From: an uncultured Myxococcales bacterium
GTDB lineage: Bacteria > Myxococcota_A > UBA9042
DNA: 36,989 bases
Assembly: GCA_903883645.1 (NCBI GenBank)
Contig: CAISBR010000162.1
Coordinates: 1-36,989, forward strand
Direction: 5' to 3'
Shown here: piece after piece, positions 7,313-14,530 of the stretch
Position numbering within the stretch: the stretch's first letter is position 1
How the letters are laid out: the number at the start of each line of letters is the position of its first letter
Notes under the pieces: generated by a model
The model's database searches: none
Seen by the model: only the letters and a program-made list of their open reading frames with translations
Told to the model about the DNA's origin: nothing
Position numbers and translations under genes: made by a program

Positions 7313-9694
7313 ATGACTTCGGACACGACCCTCAACGGTGTCACCCTGCAATCGATGCCGATTTTGGCCCTGCGCAACGCGGTGCTTTTCCCCGGTGCGG
7401 TGATGCCGGTGGTGATTGGCCGCGGCAAAAGCATCAAACTGCTGGAGGGGCTGGGCGACCGCCGCCAGACGGTAGTGGGCGTAGTTGCTCAAAAAGACAA
7501 GGGAATTGACAATCCAAAGCCCGAAGACCTGTACTGGGCGGGCTGCACCGGCCAGCTCATCAAGGTGCTGCGCAACGGCGCCGAGACGTATCATGTGGTA
7601 ATTCGCGGACTTGAGCGATTCCGCATCCACTCGTTCGAGCAGGAAGATCCGTTCTTGCAGGCCAATGTAGAGGTGTTGCCCGAAAAGGCCGACAACGACC
7701 CGCAGATTGCAGGGCTAGTGCACAACATCCGCGACTCGGCCGTCGAGCTGGTCGGCATGGTGCCCGACAACCCGATCAGTGCCTCGGATCTCCAAGAGAA
7801 CTTTGAGCATCCGTCGCGGTTGGTCTACCTGCTGATGACCCACATGTCGGTCTCGGTCGAAGAAAAAGTCGATGTGCTGCAGGCGGCGACGCTGCAAGAC
7901 ATGCTGACCAAGACCCTGCAACTGGTGATTCAGCAAATCGAAGTGCTGCGGATCAGCCAGCGCATCAACTCCGAGGTGAAGGGCGACCTGAACAAAAGCC
8001 AGCGCGAGTATGTGCTGCGCAAGCAACTCAAGGCCATCCAAAAGGAATTGGGCGAGCTCGACGGCAACGAAGGCGACGAACTGGGCGAGCTTGAGGAGCG
8101 GCTGGTCAAGGCCAAGCTGCCCGAAGACGCGCAGAAGATCGCGACCAAAGAGCTTAAGCGCCTGCGCAACATTCAGCAGGGCTCGCCGGAATATACCGTG
8201 TCGCGCACCTACCTAGAGTGGTTCGCCGACATGCCGTGGGCCACGTTTAGCGACGACAATTGGGACCTGAACAACGCCCAGCAGGTGCTCGACGAGCGCC
8301 ATTACGGCCTCGACAAGGTTAAGAAGCGTATTATCGAGTACTTGGCCGTCAGCAAGCTGAAGCAAGACATGCGCGGGCCGGTGCTGTGCCTCGTCGGCCC
8401 TCCGGGCGTGGGCAAGACGTCGCTGGGGCACTCGGTGGCGCAGGCTTTGGGCCGTAAATTCCAGAGGATGAGTCTGGGCGGCGTGCGCGACGAAGCCGAG
8501 ATCCGCGGTCACCGCCGCACCTATATTGGCGCGCTGCCCGGCAAGATCATCATGAGCCTGAAGAAGGCCGAGTCGCGTAACCCCGTGATGATTTTGGACG
8601 AAGTCGACAAGCTGACCCACGACTGGCGCGGCGACCCCACGGCCGCCCTGCTCGAGGTCTTGGACCCCGAGCAGAACAACTCGTTTACAGACCACTACTT
8701 AGATACCCCGTTCGATCTGAGCAAGGTGCTGTTTATCGCCACGGCGAACTCGCTCGACACGATTCCGGCGCCCCTGCTGGATCGTATGGAAGTGATTGAA
8801 CTTTCGGGCTACACGCACGAAGAGAAGTTCCATATCGCCAAGCAGCACTTGTTCCCCAAGCAGCTCAAAGAGCACGGCTTAACCGCCGAGCAGTGTGTTG
8901 TGACCGACGAGATCCTGGCGAAGGTCATTTCGCACTACACCCGCGAGGCCGGCGTGCGCAGCCTTGAGCGACGCATGGCCGATATCTGCCGCCAAGTCGC
9001 TGTCAGGATCGCCAAAGAAGAAGCGACGACGATGACGATCACCGAGGAAAATCTCGATGATATGCTGGGCAATTTCGTGTACGAGCCCGAGACGGCCACG
9101 CGGATCGAACAAGCTGGCGTGGCGACCGGCATGGCCTGGACGCGGGTCGGTGGCGATCTGCTGTTCATCGAAGCGACCAAGATGCCGGGCAAGGGCAAGA
9201 TGCGCCTGACCGGCCAACTAGGCGATGTGATGAAGGAATCGGCGCAGATCGCCCTGTCGCTGGTCGAAGCCAATGCCGAGCGGCTGGGCATTGAGCGAAA
9301 GGCCTTTGAGGAGTGGGACATCCACGTACACTTCCCGGCGGGCGCGGTGCCCAAGGACGGTCCCTCGGCGGGTGTGACCATGTATACTGCCCTGGTTTCG
9401 CTGCTTTCGGGCGTGCGGGTGCGCAGCGATGTGGCGATGACGGGCGAGGCAACTCTGCGCGGCCTGGTCCTGCCCGTGGGCGGTATCAAAGACAAGGTAC
9501 TGGCGGCGATGCGCGGCGGTATCAAGAAGATCATCCTGCCCGAAAAGAACAGGAAGGATCTTCGCGACATCCCGGACGAGGCGCGCGAAGGTGTCGAGTT
9601 CGTGTTCGCTCACCGCATGGACGATGTGCTGGAACACGCGCTTGAAGTGCCGCCGTCGCAGTGGAGCAAGACCGCCGCACACGCCACTGCTTAA
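7313..9694 (+). CDS. lon: ATP-dependent Lon protease
   Basis: The 793-residue protein is full length for LonA. The N-terminal substrate-recognition domain begins with MPILALRNAVLFPG. A coiled region around residues 190-260 contains YVLRKQLKAIQKELG. The AAA+ module has Walker A GPPGVGKT (362-369, Lys368), Walker B VMILDEVDK and sensor segments. The C-terminal S16 peptidase has the catalytic Ser685 in PKDGPSAG and Lys728 in GIKDKVLAAMRGG, the expected spacing of about 43 residues. It degrades damaged and short-lived regulatory proteins in the cytosol. GAGG lies a few bases before the ATG. Upstream, TTGACT (7224-7229) and TATTCT (7251-7256) are separated by 21 bases, too far for a confident promoter. 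All catalytic residues are present. Genomes of this group often carry two lon genes; I cannot tell which this would be. Confidence 0.97.
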   Translation: MTSDTTLNGVTLQSMPILALRNAVLFPGAVMPVVIGRGKSIKLLEGLGDRRQTVVGVVAQKDKGIDNPKPEDLYWAGCTGQLIKVLRNGAETYHVVIRGLERFRIHSFEQEDPFLQANVEVLPEKADNDPQIAGLVHNIRDSAVELVGMVPDNPISASDLQENFEHPSRLVYLLMTHMSVSVEEKVDVLQAATLQDMLTKTLQLVIQQIEVLRISQRINSEVKGDLNKSQREYVLRKQLKAIQKELGELDGNEGDELGELEERLVKAKLPEDAQKIATKELKRLRNIQQGSPEYTVSRTYLEWFADMPWATFSDDNWDLNNAQQVLDERHYGLDKVKKRIIEYLAVSKLKQDMRGPVLCLVGPPGVGKTSLGHSVAQALGRKFQRMSLGGVRDEAEIRGHRRTYIGALPGKIIMSLKKAESRNPVMILDEVDKLTHDWRGDPTAALLEVLDPEQNNSFTDHYLDTPFDLSKVLFIATANSLDTIPAPLLDRMEVIELSGYTHEEKFHIAKQHLFPKQLKEHGLTAEQCVVTDEILAKVISHYTREAGVRSLERRMADICRQVAVRIAKEEATTMTITEENLDDMLGNFVYEPETATRIEQAGVATGMAWTRVGGDLLFIEATKMPGKGKMRLTGQLGDVMKESAQIALSLVEANAERLGIERKAFEEWDIHVHFPAGAVPKDGPSAGVTMYTALVSLLSGVRVRSDVAMTGEATLRGLVLPVGGIKDKVLAAMRGGIKKIILPEKNRKDLRDIPDEAREGVEFVFAHRMDDVLEHALEVPPSQWSKTAAHATA

Positions 9695-9709
9695 TAACAA
9701 GCTGTAGTT

Positions 9710-9892
9710 ATGCTGACTTCAAGCCTGCTCGCCCCGCCTTTGGCCCGCTGCGCCGCGTGCGTCGCCAACGAGACCCCTTACGGATGGTGGATACTTTCGG
9801 GTATCGTGCTGCTGGGGTCGGTGATCGTCGCCGGCTGGTTCATCTGGAGCGACGCCAAAGAGCGGGCAAGCTGGACGCCTCCGAGCGAGTAG
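9710..9892 (+). CDS. Small single-span membrane protein with a CxxC motif
   Basis: This open frame encodes 60 residues: a short N-terminus with RCAAC (Cys14 and Cys17), a hydrophobic helix from about residue 25 to 46 (WWILSGIVLLGSVIVAGWF) and a charged tail. It starts 15 bases after lon and ends 48 bases before the methyltransferase gene, so it fits the operon. The Shine-Dalgarno is weak. I do not recognise the family. Overlapping frames on both strands look like shadows. It could be an assembly or metal-binding subunit, but that is only a guess from the CxxC. Confidence 0.45.
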   Translation: MLTSSLLAPPLARCAACVANETPYGWWILSGIVLLGSVIVAGWFIWSDAKERASWTPPSE

Positions 9893-9940
9893 TCGGAGCG
9901 ACAGCAACCGCACAAGAACCGGCGAATACATAGGAAAATC

Positions 9941-11110
9941 ATGCAATTCTTGGCCTTGGCGGCGCGCGGTACCGCAGAACTGGTGGCGGCGGAGTGCCGT
10001 GCCCTGAGTCTAAAGGTCACCAAGACCGATGCCGAGGGTGTGCACCTGGACCTGTCGTGGCGCGAGCTGGCGATTGCCTTGGTGCATCTGCGGGTGGCGC
10101 AACGCATTTTGGTCGAGCTGGGTAGCCACCCAGCCTTTGATGGCGACTCGCTGTACGCGGCGGCACGCAAGGTCGATTGGGGCGAATGGCTCGATGCGCG
10201 CTCGACTTTTGCGGTGTATGCCTCGGGCGATACCATGCCGCCGGGCAAGACACCGGAGGGGCGGCCGCACGCCGGGCTGACCAACCTGCAGTTTGTGGGC
10301 CTGCGCGTCAAAGACGCCATTGCCGACGACCTAACGCGCCGGCTGGGCAAGCGCCCCAACGTCAGCCGCGACGATCCGGTGGTGTCAGTGGTGGTGCGCG
10401 GGCGGCAGGGCCGCTGGAATTTCTACCTGGATGCTGCTGATCCACCGCTTTTTCAGCGTGGTATCCGCATCGCCGATGTCGAAGCGCCCCTTAAAGAGAC
10501 CCTGGCTGCGGCGTGCGTCGATCTGACCGGCTGGACCGGCCGCGGCAAGCTGATCGACCCGATGTGCGGCTCGGGCACGCTGATCATCGAGGCGGTGAGC
10601 AAAGTGCTAGGCCTAGCGCCCGGGTGCACGCGCACGTTTGCGATCGAGCGCTGGCCCCACCACGGCAAGACGCTGCTGAAGTGGTGTACTGAGATTCGTG
10701 CCCAGGCCGTCGAGAAGGCGCAGAAGGCGCTTGAAGGGGCCAAGCTCGACGTCGCGGCGTCGGACATCGACCCCGCCGCCGTGCGCGCTACCCGCGAAAA
10801 TCTTGCCAATGCTGGCCTCAGCGAGCTCGTGCAGGTGAGCTGCCGCGATGCGCGCGAGTTGCCGCCCCAGCCGCCGGGCACAGTGTTGCTTAGTAACCCG
10901 CCGTATGGGCAGCGTCTTTCGCCCGGCGAGGCCGAGCCGCTGTGGCGCGAGCTGGGCCAGGCTTGGCGCGGCAAGGGCCTGTGGCAAGTATGGCTGATCG
11001 CGCCGAACGAATTGCCCGAAGCGATGGGTTGGGAAAGGCGGCGCACGAGTCCGCTGAACAACGGCTCGATCGATGTGGCGATGCAGCTACTGGTGGAGCC
11101 GAGCGCTTAG
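9941..11110 (+). CDS. THUMP-domain class I SAM-dependent RNA methyltransferase (RlmL N-half type)
   Basis: The 389-residue protein matches the layout of THUMP-containing N2-guanine methyltransferases, such as the N-terminal half of RlmL, which methylates 23S rRNA. Residues 1-60 form a ferredoxin-like region starting FLALAARGTAELVAAE. A THUMP region (about 65-165) includes FNFYLDAA-like VRGRQGRWNFYLDAA and PPLFQRGIR. The Rossmann methyltransferase follows, with DPMCGSGT (206-213) for SAM and the catalytic NPPYG (319-323) that marks methylation of an exocyclic base amine. It lacks the second (RlmK-like) methyltransferase of the enterobacterial fusion, which is the common situation outside gammaproteobacteria. 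The exact target base cannot be read from sequence. The ATG follows AGGAAAATC at normal spacing. Confidence 0.9.
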   Translation: MQFLALAARGTAELVAAECRALSLKVTKTDAEGVHLDLSWRELAIALVHLRVAQRILVELGSHPAFDGDSLYAAARKVDWGEWLDARSTFAVYASGDTMPPGKTPEGRPHAGLTNLQFVGLRVKDAIADDLTRRLGKRPNVSRDDPVVSVVVRGRQGRWNFYLDAADPPLFQRGIRIADVEAPLKETLAAACVDLTGWTGRGKLIDPMCGSGTLIIEAVSKVLGLAPGCTRTFAIERWPHHGKTLLKWCTEIRAQAVEKAQKALEGAKLDVAASDIDPAAVRATRENLANAGLSELVQVSCRDARELPPQPPGTVLLSNPPYGQRLSPGEAEPLWRELGQAWRGKGLWQVWLIAPNELPEAMGWERRRTSPLNNGSIDVAMQLLVEPSA

Positions 11111-11206
11111 CCCTTGACACGCCAGGCTGTCGCGCGCGCGCCCTATCGCCGCCAGCCGATTCGGGGCATACTCGGAGGGCGGCGCACTAGGCCGGGGCGA
11201 CCTCCA

Positions 11207-12259
11207 ATGAGCCAGAGAACCACTGTAGTTTTCGATACGTATGGCGGACAAGCTGGTCCGGCCGAGGTGGTGCGCGCGGCGGCCCGCATGTCGCGGCAAG
11301 GCGTGGCCCACGTGCTGCTGGTGGGCGATGTGGCGCTGCTGCAAGATCAGTTGGGTCTAATTCCCTACGATCCTATGACGTTGCGACTTGTGCCCGGCGG
11401 TGCGGCCTTTCCGCGGCGACCGGGAGACACGCTAGCCCAGGCCGAGGCGGCGCGGGTAGGTCTGCCGGTGGCGCTGCAGCTATTGCGCGAAGGCGAGGCG
11501 GATGTACTGATTTCTGCGAGTGATCCCGAGCTGGTGCGCGAGCTCGCGGTGCTGCACTTGCCGCTGCTGGCGGGGGCGCGCGCGGTGGCGACAGCGGCGG
11601 TGGTGCCCACAATGCCGCGGCCTGGCGCCGATGACCCCCTGGCGCTGCTGCTGGATGTGTCGGGTCGCCGCACCACAAGTGCCGATGACTTGGTGCAATT
11701 TGCGGTTATGGGCGCCTCGTATGCGCGCTCGGTGTCGGCGGTGGCCGAGCCGGCCGTGGCCCTGCTGTCGACCGGGCCGGGGCCTAATGATGGGCCGCCC
11801 GAAGTGGTCGAGGCCCACCGCCGGCTAAAATCGCTGCCAGGGCTGAAATTCGTAGGCAATATCCGGGCTACCGAGCTGTCGCGCGGCCTGGCCGACGTGG
11901 TGGTGGCCGATGGTTTGGTGGGCCACACCGTGCACGGCCTGCTCGAGGGCCTGACCGACATGACTGTTGAGGCTGCGCGCTATGCCTGGAAGGCCAAGAT
12001 GTCGTGGCGGGTGGGCCTGCGGCTGCTGAGCCAGGGCGTGGGTATGCTGCGTAAAGTCAGTGAGTTTAAGGATTATGGCGGCGCGCCGCTGCTAGGCCTC
12101 GAGCATCTGGTGCTGGTGGCGGCGGCCGACTCGCGCGAGCCCGCCTTTGAAAACGCCCTGCGCCTGGCAACGAGGTGCCACACCCGCGGACTGCAACGCG
12201 AATTGAGCGCGACGATGGCGCAGATGTTTGCCCAGCCGCCCCCACAGGGGGAGCCATGA
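11207..12259 (+). CDS. PlsX-like phosphate acyltransferase homologue with altered active-site motif
   Basis: The 350-residue protein follows PlsX, the acyl-ACP:phosphate acyltransferase that makes acyl phosphate for phospholipid synthesis. The N-terminal strand FDTYGGQAGPAEVVRAA corresponds to DxMGGDxxPxxVVxGA. Later segments VQFAVMGASYA, PAVALLSTGPG, KFVGNIRATEL and VADGLVGHTVHGLLEG align with conserved PlsX blocks. However, the usual SAGNTGA is replaced by SASDPEL (103-109), and the downstream DLGANxD block reads DVSGRRTTS. The protein may therefore have lost or changed acyltransferase activity. I chose the ATG at 11207, where homology starts; the frame runs back to 11114. Upstream, TTGACA (11114-11119) has no matching -10. 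The stop overlaps the next gene (ATGA), coupling it to a lipid-phosphatase-like protein. A true plsX normally precedes fabH; no fatty-acid gene is seen here. Confidence 0.7.
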   Translation: MSQRTTVVFDTYGGQAGPAEVVRAAARMSRQGVAHVLLVGDVALLQDQLGLIPYDPMTLRLVPGGAAFPRRPGDTLAQAEAARVGLPVALQLLREGEADVLISASDPELVRELAVLHLPLLAGARAVATAAVVPTMPRPGADDPLALLLDVSGRRTTSADDLVQFAVMGASYARSVSAVAEPAVALLSTGPGPNDGPPEVVEAHRRLKSLPGLKFVGNIRATELSRGLADVVVADGLVGHTVHGLLEGLTDMTVEAARYAWKAKMSWRVGLRLLSQGVGMLRKVSEFKDYGGAPLLGLEHLVLVAAADSREPAFENALRLATRCHTRGLQRELSATMAQMFAQPPPQGEP

Positions 12260-13374
12260 GCGCCCTGAGCACCGCGAACACCGGCAAGCCGCCCGAGGTG
12301 GTCTACCGCTGGGACTTGGACAAAACCTACCTGCATACCGATTTTTCGACGGTGCAGGGCTTGCTGACCGCGGCGGTCGAGAGCGCGCAACGGCGCAAAA
12401 CGATTCCGGGAATGCGGGCGCTGCTGTCGGCCCTGTCGCACTCGTTCGATGCGCGGGTGGTGGTGGTATCGGGCAGTCCGGTGTTTTTGCGCCGGCGCAT
12501 TCTGGCGATGTTTCAGCTGCACGGTATCCGCTGTGACCGCCTGGTTCTAAAGGATTTTGGCGCGGCGCTGCGGCGGGGCCGGGTGCGCACGCTGTCGGCG
12601 CAGGTGCCATACAAAATGCGCGCCCACCTTGAGACGCGGCTGTGGCTGGCGGCACGCGACGAGGCGGGGCCCGAGATCTGCTTTGGCGACGATGCCGAAG
12701 TGGATGCGCTGGTCTATTGCCTGTATGCCGATGTGTGTGCCCGCCGGGTGCCGCCGGCGCGACTGGCGCGGATTCTGGATGTGTGCGGGGCATATCCCGA
12801 TGAGATCGAAGCGATTCTTGAACGCGCCGGGCTGGTAGCCAACGCCGATCCGGTGCACCGCATCTTTATCCACCTAGAGGGTAACTCGCCGCCGAGTCGC
12901 TTTGGCGCGTACCGCGGCCGGGTGACGGCGACCTTTAACGCCCTGCAAATTGCCCTGAATTTGGCGAGCGAAGGTCTGGCCGACGAAAAAGTGCTGACCG
13001 CGGTGGCCGAAGAGCTGGTGGGCGAGCACAAGATCGGTGCCGACGGCTTGGCCGGGTCGATTGAAGACGCCGTGCGCCGCGGGCTGTGTACGCGCGAGTT
13101 AGCTGAGCACTTGGTGGTGGATATCCTGCCGCGCACCATGGCGTTTAATGTTGGTTTTACAGCTGATTTTGGCAAGCGGGTCGCCAAGCGCCTAGGCCAG
13201 AGCGTGCCCGTGGCGACGCCGGGCATGGCGGCGAGCGAGCCCCCGCAACCCCTGCCCTACGAACAGCTTTTTGAGGCGGAGCGCGCCTTTGCTCACGCCA
13301 AGAAGCTGGCGCGCAAGACCGCCGAGCGCATTACCAGCCTGGGCGATTTCTTGGGTTCGCCGCACGACGACTGA
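12256..13374 (+). CDS. App1/DUF2183-like HAD-superfamily phosphatase
   Basis: The 372-residue protein begins with the HAD signature YRWDLDKTYL, with Asp20 as likely nucleophile, Asp22 as acid/base and Thr24. VVVVSGSP supplies motif II, LVLKDFG the motif III lysine and CFGDDAEVD the acidic motif IV. This order and the SGSP-xxLRRRI context resemble the catalytic domain of App1-type phosphatidate phosphatases. The C-terminal third (from about 225) is helical, ends with a Lys/Arg-rich helix and is not recognised. The ATG overlaps the PlsX-like stop by ATGA, with GGGGGAG upstream; the longer frame from 12175 lies inside the neighbour and is rejected. Pairing with a PlsX homologue suggests a role in phosphatidate or acyl-phosphate metabolism, but this is inference. 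Confidence 0.7.
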   Translation: MSALSTANTGKPPEVVYRWDLDKTYLHTDFSTVQGLLTAAVESAQRRKTIPGMRALLSALSHSFDARVVVVSGSPVFLRRRILAMFQLHGIRCDRLVLKDFGAALRRGRVRTLSAQVPYKMRAHLETRLWLAARDEAGPEICFGDDAEVDALVYCLYADVCARRVPPARLARILDVCGAYPDEIEAILERAGLVANADPVHRIFIHLEGNSPPSRFGAYRGRVTATFNALQIALNLASEGLADEKVLTAVAEELVGEHKIGADGLAGSIEDAVRRGLCTRELAEHLVVDILPRTMAFNVGFTADFGKRVAKRLGQSVPVATPGMAASEPPQPLPYEQLFEAERAFAHAKKLARKTAERITSLGDFLGSPHDD

Positions 13375-13398
13375 GCCCTGCCCCAGCGGAGGTCCGCG

Positions 13399-14427
13399 AT
13401 GCCGATGACCAAGCAACCCCCTGTGCCCACAAAGAAAATGCCGGCGCCGCAGACCGCGCACACGCCCAATACCACCCAGACGACGCACAAGCAGGCGCCG
13501 CTGGCCGGCAAGACGGGCTATGCCCAGCAGCAGGCCGCGGTCAAGCCCAAGCCGACAGCACCAAAGCCCGCCCAGAACTTGGGGATTCCTGGTAGCGCCG
13601 GCCAAGCCCAGGCGGGCCTGCCCGATACGCTGCAGAACCTGCCCAGTGGTAAGCGCGTGGCCCACGGCACGGATCCCGGTGATTTCTATTGCGAACACAT
13701 GTTCTACAGCACGCAGGTGGCGGCGGAGCAGGCGGCCAGCAGCGTCCTACGCAATGAGCAGGGCGAGTCGCTGACCGGCTTCTTGCACCTGCCCGGCGAC
13801 CGCGAGGCGACCGACAACGCGAGCGAGGACTACACCCGCAAGACGAGTCAGAAAGATACGCAGGCGGTGGTGGGCTCGGCGCTGCGCGGCTGGATCGACA
13901 CGGCGCTGCCGCAAGTTAGCTCGGGGCCAGTAAAATTACTGCTGACGGGCTATGCCAACTGGGGCTCAGTGGTCAACAACCCTACCGGAGGCTTTGTCGC
14001 AGCCAAGAAGAATGTTGATGCAGCGATGGCCCAGGGCTTTGGGGCCCAGCTCAAGACCAAACAGGGCAAAGAGATCGAGCAAGGCAGCGGCGAGCATGTG
14101 TTCCATACGTGGTCGTACCGCATCGCGACCCCCACCGGCGAGCGCGAAGTGCAGCTGCGTGGACAGGTATTTGCTGTTGCAGATCAGACGATTGACCGCG
14201 GCGCGGCGTCGGTGCAGCAGGCGATGGCCGACTGGGCGCCGCACGGGGTGCTGTCGATGGGTGTGGCCGTGGGGCACGACGACTTCTTGGCCGAGCACCA
14301 TGCCGACGACGGCGGGCTCGACGAGGCCCACGCCAAACACGACGATGCGGCCGGGCCGCGGCACAACTTGCCGGATAACTACGCGCTGGCGCGGGGGATT
14401 GTTGCGGGGGAGCGGGCACGGGGTTAG
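13399..14427 (+). CDS. Circularly permuted pyroglutamyl-peptidase (C15)-like protein
   Basis: The 342-residue protein has a disordered Pro/Gln/Thr/Lys-rich N-terminus (1-85) and then all core blocks of pyroglutamyl peptidase I in an unusual order. FYCEHMFYST (96-105) matches the catalytic-Cys block (usual YxCNxxxYxxL), giving Cys98. GFLHLP (127-132) matches GFIHVP, giving His130. A helix QAVVGSALRGWIDTAL resembles the normal C-terminal helix. Only then comes KLLLTGYANWGSVVNNPTG (179-197), the normal N-terminal strand VLVTGFEPFGG-xxNP. VFAVADQTIDRG and PHGVLSMGVAVGH (281-293) follow, with Glu299 at the position of the catalytic Glu. The Cys-His-Glu triad thus appears kept. GGAGG lies 6 bases before the ATG. 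Without a clear signal peptide it is probably cytosolic. It follows the App1-like gene by 24 bases and precedes cphA by 103. The family is inferred from motif order; the activity is untested. Confidence 0.65.
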   Translation: MPMTKQPPVPTKKMPAPQTAHTPNTTQTTHKQAPLAGKTGYAQQQAAVKPKPTAPKPAQNLGIPGSAGQAQAGLPDTLQNLPSGKRVAHGTDPGDFYCEHMFYSTQVAAEQAASSVLRNEQGESLTGFLHLPGDREATDNASEDYTRKTSQKDTQAVVGSALRGWIDTALPQVSSGPVKLLLTGYANWGSVVNNPTGGFVAAKKNVDAAMAQGFGAQLKTKQGKEIEQGSGEHVFHTWSYRIATPTGEREVQLRGQVFAVADQTIDRGAASVQQAMADWAPHGVLSMGVAVGHDDFLAEHHADDGGLDEAHAKHDDAAGPRHNLPDNYALARGIVAGERARG

Positions 14428-14530
14428 ACACCTTCCGACACAACCGCCCGACGACCTACCCGCCAAGCCGCGGCCATGCTACCCTACCGACCTAAGTGCG
14501 CAGCCGCCTGCGCAGCAAGGGCCGATTGCC

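Noticed and set aside
11114..11172. TTGACA before the PlsX-like gene as a promoter
   Set aside because: No -10 element lies at 16-18 bases; the next candidates are 24 or more bases away.
14497..14516. Repeated TGCGCAGC before cphA as a regulatory element
   Set aside because: Two 8-base copies four bases apart are expected by chance in DNA this GC-rich; there is no further support.
13952..14530. N-terminal extension of cyanophycin synthetase
   Set aside because: The extension is read out of frame through the C15-like gene and has no homology. CphA begins at 14531.
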